NCBI RefSeq assembly: GCF_002646595.1
Contig: NZ_PDUD01000038.1
Location: 1 to 64,000 of the forward strand
DNA length: 64,000 nt
Direction of reading: 5' to 3'
From: Flavilitoribacter nigricans DSM 23189 = NBRC 102662
Lineage (GTDB): Bacteria > Bacteroidota > Bacteroidia > Chitinophagales > Saprospiraceae
In this document: positions 54,561-62,173 of the stretch, in pieces
How positions within the stretch are numbered: the stretch's first letter is position 1
Layout: each line of letters begins with the position of its first letter
Program-made: the position numbers and the translations under genes
Notes under the pieces: model-generated
What the model was told of the DNA's origin: nothing
What the model saw: only the letters and a program-made list of their open reading frames with translations
The model's database searches: none

Positions 54561-55829
54561 TTAATTTCCATTCAGGGGTATTTCTACCACCGTATCCGGT
54601 TTCCAGGGTGGATTGGGCGGTTTGGGAACACTGGCCTGCCGGCCCCGGGTGAAGATCCCGAAGACCACCGGGGTCTTATACAGCTGCTTCGGATAGGGCG
54701 TGTAACCGTCCGTCAGCACCAGTACACTATCGGGTGCCGGTTTGCCGGCCAGCGCCGCCTCGATGCCCACGATTATATTCGTTCCGCCACCGCCTTTGAG
54801 GGTCTTTAGTTTGAAAGAATCCGAAGGCGTCGCGATCATAATGGGTTCGTAAGCCCGGGCGTCGCAGGGGATGATCGTCACCGGTATCTGAAAAGCTTCC
54901 AGTACCGCACAGACCTCTCCCACCGCCTGGCCCAGTTCCTCCGGCCCCATGGAACCGGACGTATCCACCACACAGGTGATCCGGGCGCTCATATCGCCGC
55001 CGAGTGAGGGAGGCAAAATGGGGTGATAAACAGCCTGCCGGCGACTGGGTCGGCGGTAGGAGTAATCGATGCGGCTGCCGACGCCCTGATTAATGGCCAC
55101 GCTCATCCGGTGACGGAGCACCTGCCGCCAGTCGACCCGGGGTTGCAGTTTATCTTCTACCCAGCGGCTCCAGTTGCCGGGCATACTGCCCATACCCGAA
55201 CTCTTTTTCATTTCCATGGCTACCGAACGGCGTACCATATCCACTTCCATTTCATCCAGTTGCTGACCGTCTGTATGCCGGACTTCCCAGGGGCGCGAGT
55301 GCCCGTGCACCCCACTTCCTTCATCCGGCCAATCCCAATTGCCATCGACCTCCTGTATTCCCGCCAAACTGGCCACTACGGCCTCTCCTTTACCCCCCAG
55401 CATCTGGTAATAATATTCCGTCAGTTGGCCGTTCCGCATTTGAAAACGGGACGGCAGGAGTCCCGGGAACCGCCTGGGCATCGTCAGACCCTTCCAGTCG
55501 CTGTCGTTGATCTCCAGATCAGCGGCGACGTTCCAGAGGTAAGGCCGGGCGTTCCTTTCCTTAGACCGCAGATAGTGTTCCCGCAGTACGTGCGATATTT
55601 CGTGGATCCACAAAAAGCCGATCTGGGCCAGGCTTCCGTCCCGGTCGGTAGATCCGTCAATAGCCTCGATCGCCCGGGGATTAAAATAAATATTGAAATT
55701 AGGATCAATAGCCGCGATCTTCACCTGTTCCGTCAGGTGGATCCGGCACTGGAACAGGGCCGGCGCAAACCACGGCAATTTCTGGGCGCAATAGGCCCGG
55801 GCAAAACGGATGAGTGCTTCGGGAGTCAT
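54561..55829 (-). CDS. Metallopeptidase-like and VWA domain protein (DUF2201 type)
   Basis: This 422-aa cytoplasmic protein has an N-terminal metallopeptidase-like region with a zinc motif WIHEISHVLREH (H76, E77, H80) and WNVAADLEIND downstream. It ends in a von Willebrand factor A-like domain with a MIDAS motif VVDTSGSMG (D289, S291, S293), a GGGGTN loop and DSVLVLTDGYTP. A Gly/Met-rich linker joins them (~160-250). This fits the DUF2201/VWA-like family, which commonly accompanies MoxR ATPases. The MoxR gene ends 40 bp upstream. The VWA part probably serves as the cofactor of the ATPase and the zinc domain as an effector or structural part. Confidence 0.92.
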   Translation of the reverse strand: MTPEALIRFARAYCAQKLPWFAPALFQCRIHLTEQVKIAAIDPNFNIYFNPRAIEAIDGSTDRDGSLAQIGFLWIHEISHVLREHYLRSKERNARPYLWNVAADLEINDSDWKGLTMPRRFPGLLPSRFQMRNGQLTEYYYQMLGGKGEAVVASLAGIQEVDGNWDWPDEGSGVHGHSRPWEVRHTDGQQLDEMEVDMVRRSVAMEMKKSSGMGSMPGNWSRWVEDKLQPRVDWRQVLRHRMSVAINQGVGSRIDYSYRRPSRRQAVYHPILPPSLGGDMSARITCVVDTSGSMGPEELGQAVGEVCAVLEAFQIPVTIIPCDARAYEPIMIATPSDSFKLKTLKGGGGTNIIVGIEAALAGKPAPDSVLVLTDGYTPYPKQLYKTPVVFGIFTRGRQASVPKPPNPPWKPDTVVEIPLNGN

Positions 55830-55869
55830 GTATTGTCGGATATTTGGACGTTAAGACGGTTAAATAGGA

Positions 55870-57066
55870 TCAACGTTCGAAAACATGGATGAACTCCTTC
55901 AGCCCTTCGTCCGAAAAGAGGGACTGTATCGCGTCCATGATCCTTTTCGAAACATTCGGCCCTTCCCGCTGGGCGGCGGCCATGGCTTTCATGAGCAAGC
56001 CCTCCCGGCTGATCTGCTTGAGGGATACATAGATGAGATCCCGCCGGCCGTCGTTGAAAATATCCTGCGTCAGGTCAAAATAGGTCAGGGTAGCATCGAT
56101 CAGATCGTCCTGATCGAAGCGACGCTGGAGTGCCCGGTTCAATCCGCCGAAAAGGACGTAAACCTCTCCGTCATTCAGATCGCTTACCTTGACCCGGATC
56201 TTTCCATCCAGTACTTCATCCGGATCCGGCAACTTTAGATTTTTGAGAAATTCCAGGAACGGAATGGCCACACCTTCTCCCAGACAGCCCTTCAGTAGTT
56301 CCAGACAATCCTTACTGCCGGCCTGCCCCTGTACGGGAGCTTCTCCCAGTAGTTCGCAGGAAGTGAGCAGGGCGGCCGCAAAATCCCAGGAACGGGGGCT
56401 CGCGAAAGCATAGGGATCACTGTCGGGCGTGGTGTGCAGCAAATTGGGCGACCGCTTCAGGAAAGCGCCGATCCGCAGCTTCCATTCCGGGAGCAGGTTC
56501 GCGTGGGCCACCGGGTCGATCCCGGGCATCTCCGCTGTCGGGAAACCCGACTCCAGGGCATTCAGATAAGTCTCGGTGATAAGATCCCACTGCAGGTGAA
56601 CGAAGCGATTGCGCAAAGGTGGAGACAATTCCCAGCCGCCGGTCATCAGATCCGGCGGATTGGCGGCGGCCACGATCCGCACGGCGGGTGGAAGCGGATG
56701 AAAACCTACTTTTCGTTCCAGTACGACCCGCAGCAGTGCGGCCTGCACGGAAGGCGGTGCGGTGGTCAGTTCGTCCAGGAACAACAGCCCCACACCACCG
56801 GCTTCAAAACGGTTCACCCATTCGGGAATAGCGTAATGGACCTTCCCTTCGTGGTGGATCGGCAGACCCGAAAAATCCGTCGGATCGTGAATGGAAGCGA
56901 TCAGGGTCAACACGGGGAATTCGGGCCGGGCCAGGCTTTCCAGAAAACTGGATTTACCAACCCCGGGTCGTCCCCAGAGCAGTACCGGAACGCCCATCTG
57001 TCCTTTGGGCCCCGGCGTTTGTAATGCGATCATCAGAGCGTGCGCGCCGTTTGGGTATTGTTGCAT
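55870..57066 (-). CDS. MoxR-family AAA+ ATPase
   Basis: This 398-aa ATPase has Walker A WGRPGVGKSS (residues 31-40), Walker B LLFLDEL (94-100), sensor 1 VAAANPP (Asn136), and arginines in SPPLRNRFVHLQ (near 150-155). It belongs to the MoxR AAA+ group, known to pair with VWA proteins as chaperone-like machines. The remainder (~180-398) is a helical C-terminal region. Its neighbours are a HEAT-repeat gene 55 bp upstream and the VWA gene 40 bp downstream. The ATPase probably remodels a client that the HEAT proteins and VWA bring to it. Confidence 0.93.
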   Translation of the reverse strand: MQQYPNGAHALMIALQTPGPKGQMGVPVLLWGRPGVGKSSFLESLARPEFPVLTLIASIHDPTDFSGLPIHHEGKVHYAIPEWVNRFEAGGVGLLFLDELTTAPPSVQAALLRVVLERKVGFHPLPPAVRIVAAANPPDLMTGGWELSPPLRNRFVHLQWDLITETYLNALESGFPTAEMPGIDPVAHANLLPEWKLRIGAFLKRSPNLLHTTPDSDPYAFASPRSWDFAAALLTSCELLGEAPVQGQAGSKDCLELLKGCLGEGVAIPFLEFLKNLKLPDPDEVLDGKIRVKVSDLNDGEVYVLFGGLNRALQRRFDQDDLIDATLTYFDLTQDIFNDGRRDLIYVSLKQISREGLLMKAMAAAQREGPNVSKRIMDAIQSLFSDEGLKEFIHVFER

Positions 57067-57121
57067 ATATTCAATGATTAAACTTTCTTTCTACTGGATT
57101 ACAGCTACCGTCAGCGGGAGA

Positions 57122-58492
57122 CTATCCACTACCGCTTGCCAGCAGACATCCTTTCACCGCCAGCACCATCACAAAAATGTAAATAAAGGTGATAAAAAGA
57201 GAAAGCCCCTCCTCATAAATCACTTTCGGATTTGCTTTCTGCCTGTTTCTGACCGCCCGGGCGGCCTGACTGACCACCGGTTCCGGATCCGCCTTCAACT
57301 TTTCGATCTCCTCCTCGATCTCTTCGTACCGAAATACCCCCAGCGCATGGATGGCCGCCACCCGGACTTCCGGAGCCGGGTGCTGCAGGGCGCTCAACAG
57401 GGGCCTGATCACATACTGGTAGTTCTCCTTGCCGAGAGCCGGTTTCATCGTTTGGATACAGGCTGCCTGCAGACTGGCATCGGCCTTTTCCATTCTTTGG
57501 ATCAGCGGCGCAACCGCATTGGGAATAAAGTACCGTTGGAGCAGTACCCGGATGGACCGAAAAGCCGCGGCCCGCCACACTGCGTCCTCACTTTCGGTTT
57601 CCCGCAGCAGACGGGGATAATGCTCCGGCTTTGCGACATGGGGCAACAGCATGAGCGTTCTTCGTCGTACAGCTTCTTCCGGATGATCCAGACCTGATGC
57701 CAGTTTACGGATCCACCGGGCCGGAGCGATAGTCCGCAGTAACTTGGATAGCTCCGGAAAGATCCGTTCATCGTCGACCTCCCACCGCGTCAAAAAATGG
57801 CGAAAGATCCGCCGCTTCTGGTTGGGTAAGCGGTACCTTTTTAGTCCGTCAATGATCTGGGGATGTTCTTTTAGCCGGGACGGATCGAACAATCTGCTGC
57901 ATAAAAAATCCAGGCTTTCGTCGGTTCGGCACCGGCCCAGCGCCCGGTAGGCTGCCTCCAGCAATTCCTGGGGTAGCCCTTCTTCCACCAGCCGGATCAA
58001 CACCGGGACCATAACCTCCGCTTCCCGGCCCGAGATCTCCCGCAGAGCAGTTAATATCTCTTTCTCGCGGAAGACCAGCTTTTGGGCCAGGTGATAGCCA
58101 TTGATCGTACGGTAATGGGCGCGCAGCCAGCAGTTGCGCACCCAGGGCTCCAGAATATGGACTTCCGGATCCAGCGTAGGGAAGGCCGGATCCTGCTGAA
58201 GCGAGGTCAATTGTTCCAATAATCCCTGCCCATCTTCCGACCAGTGAAAATTTGCGGCCAAAAGTGGGATCTGTAAAGGGATCATGCGTCGGATCCGTTC
58301 CATTTCTTCCTGGATCGGATGCAGAGTGATCAGCCGCTGGGCGACCTCCGGCAACTGCAGGAAATGACAGTTCACCTCCAGTACCTTGCCAAACACCGTA
58401 CACCGCCCCGTAAAATCAAAAGCGGTCCCATTCACCTCCCGGGTGAACCTGAACGCGGTTTGAAATTTTTCCGGTATGGGGTGGATCTGCAT
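57122..58492 (-). CDS. HEAT-repeat protein 1 with C-terminal membrane helix
   Basis: This 456-aa protein opens with the module shared by all four HEAT proteins here (FDFTGRCTVFGKVLEVNCHF then LPEVAQRL). About ten HEAT-like helix pairs follow (~150-415; RAAAFRSIRVLLQRYFIPNA, APEVRVAAIHALGVFRYEEI). Near the C-terminus a membrane helix (LFITFIYIFVMVLAVKG, residues ~430-447) suggests a tail anchor with the HEAT array in the cytoplasm. It directly precedes moxR by 55 bp. It may be an adaptor binding the ATPase or its client. Confidence 0.82.
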   Translation of the reverse strand: MQIHPIPEKFQTAFRFTREVNGTAFDFTGRCTVFGKVLEVNCHFLQLPEVAQRLITLHPIQEEMERIRRMIPLQIPLLAANFHWSEDGQGLLEQLTSLQQDPAFPTLDPEVHILEPWVRNCWLRAHYRTINGYHLAQKLVFREKEILTALREISGREAEVMVPVLIRLVEEGLPQELLEAAYRALGRCRTDESLDFLCSRLFDPSRLKEHPQIIDGLKRYRLPNQKRRIFRHFLTRWEVDDERIFPELSKLLRTIAPARWIRKLASGLDHPEEAVRRRTLMLLPHVAKPEHYPRLLRETESEDAVWRAAAFRSIRVLLQRYFIPNAVAPLIQRMEKADASLQAACIQTMKPALGKENYQYVIRPLLSALQHPAPEVRVAAIHALGVFRYEEIEEEIEKLKADPEPVVSQAARAVRNRQKANPKVIYEEGLSLFITFIYIFVMVLAVKGCLLASGSG

Positions 58493-58536
58493 GTTTACAA
58501 AATCGAATCAGTAGTTTTTTAGTTCCTTACCGCAAA

Positions 58537-60108
58537 TTAATTCTCCGGAAAGAACAATTGGTTCACGCGTTTTCGCACACTGGGATGGCGGTCCTCGCGG
58601 ATATCCGACAAACAGGGGGATGCCGGGTCCAGGCCGAAGCGGCGGAGTGCTTCCAGTGCGGCTATCCGGACACTGGGACTCGAATGGTTCAACTGCCCGA
58701 TCAGGATATTCAGAAAATCATCCGTTCCGTCGCTCCACATCTGCGGTGTGACCAGTTGGAGAAATTTCAATTTTTCCATTTTATCCTCGTTATTGATCCC
58801 GGCAACGAAAAAAGCCAGGAGCTCCGGATCGTGGTATTTTTCCAACAGTTGCTTGCAGGCCGTCAGCGCCTGGGAAGCTACCGAATAGCGTTCATCATGT
58901 ACTTTGGCAAAAACCGCTTTAATGTGGGCCGGCGCTCCCAGCATACCTAGATAATACAGGCCCGCAGCCACCACTTTTTCGTTCTCCTGCCGGGTCATGC
59001 CCTGCAGAAAATCTCCCATTTCGGGCGCCGGCCGGCGTTGCAACAAAGCGGCTATCGACGGACGAAGGGTATACCCCTCGTCCTGAGCGGCCGCCCATTC
59101 GATCAATTTTTTCAAATCTTCAACGGGAGGCAGTAAGTCCGTTGCCTCCATAGCTACGAAATGCTGCAAAGCGCTATAGATCACTTTGATCGGGGCACGG
59201 CCCCTGATCTTTTTGAGCAGGATGCCGGCAATTTCGGTCTCCGGCATTTCTGCGGACCGGAGAATATCCAGCAGCACCTCGCTCAATCGGATATACTCGT
59301 GGGGGAATTCCCGCAGTGCCCATTTTTTAAGCGCCGGATCCCGGTCCGAAGCAAGCGTAGAGAATATATGCACTTTGCTGTTATCCGGCATTTTCGGATG
59401 CCGGCGGTAGTATACCCGCAGACCCTCCCGGACCTGGGGAGAAGGATGTAAACACAGACCGCAAATGGCTCCTTCGTGCTGCTCTTCCAGACTGCGGTCT
59501 TCCAGTACCCGCAGGAGTACTTGTTGCCCGTTTTCGGTATTGAGCCGGCCCAGGGCGACGTACACTTCCCGGAAATGATATTCCGGTATCCACTCCAGCA
59601 AATTGAGGAGTACGGGTTCCATAAAGGCAGCGGGTTGGTCCGGCATTTCCCGCAATACCCGGCTCCGGTGTTTATTCAGGAACAGATCCGCTACCATTTC
59701 CAGGTCCAAAGCAGAGGTGCCCTCCGGTGTATCGTGCCAGACCCAATGCAGCCAGGGGTCGGCGATCCAGCCCGTTCCCGGTCGGTCCCGAAATTCCGGC
59801 AGCTCCCGCAGTGTCTGTATGTTTGCGGTGAGCGTTTCCCACTCCCCTATCGTTAAAACGCCCTGTCCGGCCAGCGCAACGCCGAGGCGGAAATAAGGTT
59901 CACTACGCCGGAGTTCCCGTTCTATCGTTTCCCAGTCGTCACCGAAAGTCAGTCGGCGGGCGCCTTCGGGCCAACGCAGGATATCGGCCTGCAGGTCCAC
60001 AAGTTCTCCGTAGGCCGTGCAGGTCAGGTCAAAATAAAGGCTGTAGCCGGCAACTTTTCGTTGCAGGCGGGCCTGAGTGATCAGATTTTCCGGAATTTGA
60101 TTCTCCAT
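58537..60108 (-). CDS. HEAT-repeat protein 2
   Basis: This 523-aa protein has a shared N-terminal module (YSLYFDLTCTAYGELVDLQA, LRWPEGARRLTF), then helical HEAT repeats to the end (SVRIAALEALRRFGLDPASP, HPSVRKRVNQLFFPEN). It has no membrane helix, unlike HEAT proteins 1 and 3, so it is probably cytosolic. It lies 44 bp upstream of HEAT 1. It is strongly diverged from the others, as if the paralogues were specialised. Confidence 0.82.
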   Translation of the reverse strand: MENQIPENLITQARLQRKVAGYSLYFDLTCTAYGELVDLQADILRWPEGARRLTFGDDWETIERELRRSEPYFRLGVALAGQGVLTIGEWETLTANIQTLRELPEFRDRPGTGWIADPWLHWVWHDTPEGTSALDLEMVADLFLNKHRSRVLREMPDQPAAFMEPVLLNLLEWIPEYHFREVYVALGRLNTENGQQVLLRVLEDRSLEEQHEGAICGLCLHPSPQVREGLRVYYRRHPKMPDNSKVHIFSTLASDRDPALKKWALREFPHEYIRLSEVLLDILRSAEMPETEIAGILLKKIRGRAPIKVIYSALQHFVAMEATDLLPPVEDLKKLIEWAAAQDEGYTLRPSIAALLQRRPAPEMGDFLQGMTRQENEKVVAAGLYYLGMLGAPAHIKAVFAKVHDERYSVASQALTACKQLLEKYHDPELLAFFVAGINNEDKMEKLKFLQLVTPQMWSDGTDDFLNILIGQLNHSSPSVRIAALEALRRFGLDPASPCLSDIREDRHPSVRKRVNQLFFPEN

Positions 60109-60252
60109 TGCTATTTTTGGAACTGAACTGGTTTGCCAAATCTCACCAATCCAGCCTTAATTCGTTTTTTATGCCTGGCTGAGCCATAATTGCCCGCTTG
60201 TTTTTAATAGCCAATTCCCCCCAAAACCATTCTAATAATTTGGAGGATACGA

Positions 60253-61959
60253 TTAACAATTCCTGAACAGGAGGACGACCACAAAAAGGATAATCCCAAA
60301 TATCCGGTACAACTCCCAGGTATCCGCTCCTTCCGCCGACTTCGTCGCTTTTTCTTTACGATGGATGGCCTGACGGGCCGTGTGCTGAACCATGGCGTGA
60401 CTATCCCGCAGACCGCGCCGAACCCCTTCCAACGCTCGCGGCGTAGCGATCTCGCCTAATGCACGGACAGCCTCCGACCGCACCGAAGGGATCTCACTTT
60501 TCAGCAGGTCTAAGAAAAGATTGGTATCCACTGATCCCCGGTGGCGGGCCAGTACGGGAGTCAGGATCCTGACCAGTTTTTCCTGTCGCGGGGGAACGAT
60601 CTCATTCCGGAGTTCCCGGATCAATCGAAATACATGGTCCTGCTTAGGATACTTACGCATCAGATTTTCCAGGGAAAGGAATGCCTGATTGCTCACACCG
60701 GTATCCGGATCCTGAATGAGCGGGAATAGCACTTTGAAATGGGAGGCCCGACCGGCATATCCCAGTTGAACCGCCGTCAGATATCGCGTATATGCGTTCG
60801 GGTCCGTCACCTGACTGGTCAATCGGTCCAGCACTGCTGCTCTTACGGAACGACGGTCGAACAAGCCGGCCAACAACAGGCGTATTTGGTGGCGGTTGTT
60901 GATTTTTTCGGACCACACCAGTGTACCCAAAAGCATATCTCCATCGGGTAACAGGTCATTTCTTTTAAACTTGGTATATAATTTCAGTGCCATGACCACC
61001 TGGTCTACCGAAGGACGATCCCGCAATACCCGCGATAGTTTTTCATGTAACTCCTGCTCGCCCACTCCATTTTGCTGAAGTCGCTTGAACAGACGTTCGC
61101 TGTTGCCGTGGAATTTACCGACTGCCTCCCGCAGACAGATCTGCCGCACCGCAGGATTGGTATAGAACCGCAATCCGATCAGCAGGTATTCCAGCCTTTC
61201 CGAATCCAGGTTCGGTTGCGCGTGGTAATAGTCGACCAGCGCCTGCCCCACGGCTTCGTTGCGGGAATATGCCAGACCGGCCAGTGCACCTTTCTGCTTA
61301 TCGATGTCCTGCTCATCGGTTAATTGTTTTAGCAGGAACTGCCGGGCCGTCTCGCTGCCCAGTTTACCCAGTACGGTGAAGATCAGCCGGCGGTATATCG
61401 CGTAATCCTCGAGAAGCAGGAGGTTGTAGAGTACCGGCTCCAACAGAGTTGCATGGCGGGGATATATCTTTTCCACAGTTCTTAACCGGACCTCATTTCT
61501 TCCAAAATACAGCGTGCGGAGTAGTAAGAGTTTATCCGTTCGATTCTTATATTCCAGCCAGGAGAGGCGTACCCATTCGTCAGCGATGTGCTTGCGGTAG
61601 GATAGTTTGCGGTAGCCATCCAGTTTTTTCATAGCCCCGAGCTTTTCACTAATCTCCCCCCAGGCATCACCGCCGACCGTACCGTATCCCACCAGCGGCA
61701 CCAGAAAGCGAAAACGATCAACCACTCCCCGGACCTTTTCCGAGATCCGTTGGTACCGATCTCCCAGCATCAGTTGCTGCGCCACCGGCGGCAGGTCCAG
61801 AAACGTACATTTGACGTCCAGTACCTCTCCGAAAACGGTAAACTGCACCGCAAATTCGAAGGTATGCCCGGCCAGGTCTTCCCGGTACGTCGCCGAATCG
61901 ATGAATCGATCGGGGATAAAGGTCGCTATGGCGTTTTTTTGTGACATCAGATTCAGCAT
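60253..61959 (-). CDS. HEAT-repeat protein 3 with C-terminal membrane helix
   Basis: This 568-aa protein has an N-terminal module FEFAVQFTVFGEVLDVKCTF then LDLPPVAQQLML, closely matching HEAT 1. HEAT repeats run from ~150 to 530 (SVRSEAVRALGEIATPRALE; HAMVQHTARQAIHRKEKA). The C-terminus has a hydrophobic segment (IFGIILFVVVLLFRNC), probably a tail anchor. Two ATG starts are possible, 61959 and 61947. It lies 144 bp upstream of HEAT 2. Confidence 0.82.
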   Translation of the reverse strand: MLNLMSQKNAIATFIPDRFIDSATYREDLAGHTFEFAVQFTVFGEVLDVKCTFLDLPPVAQQLMLGDRYQRISEKVRGVVDRFRFLVPLVGYGTVGGDAWGEISEKLGAMKKLDGYRKLSYRKHIADEWVRLSWLEYKNRTDKLLLLRTLYFGRNEVRLRTVEKIYPRHATLLEPVLYNLLLLEDYAIYRRLIFTVLGKLGSETARQFLLKQLTDEQDIDKQKGALAGLAYSRNEAVGQALVDYYHAQPNLDSERLEYLLIGLRFYTNPAVRQICLREAVGKFHGNSERLFKRLQQNGVGEQELHEKLSRVLRDRPSVDQVVMALKLYTKFKRNDLLPDGDMLLGTLVWSEKINNRHQIRLLLAGLFDRRSVRAAVLDRLTSQVTDPNAYTRYLTAVQLGYAGRASHFKVLFPLIQDPDTGVSNQAFLSLENLMRKYPKQDHVFRLIRELRNEIVPPRQEKLVRILTPVLARHRGSVDTNLFLDLLKSEIPSVRSEAVRALGEIATPRALEGVRRGLRDSHAMVQHTARQAIHRKEKATKSAEGADTWELYRIFGIILFVVVLLFRNC

Positions 61960-62173
61960 TGCCCGAAAGGGCCGTTTATATTAATTCAACGATCACCCGA
62001 ATAATTCCCCGGCTAATGCAGTTTGTTTGCGTTTGTGAATTCTATACTTGACATAATTTGGTTTGATCCTACGTCATTTTGCTACCTACTCTTTATGCCT
62101 AACGGCACATTTCCTCCAACTGAACTCCTGATTCGCATAACTCACGTTTACCTCAACAGACCGTCCGTTCATC

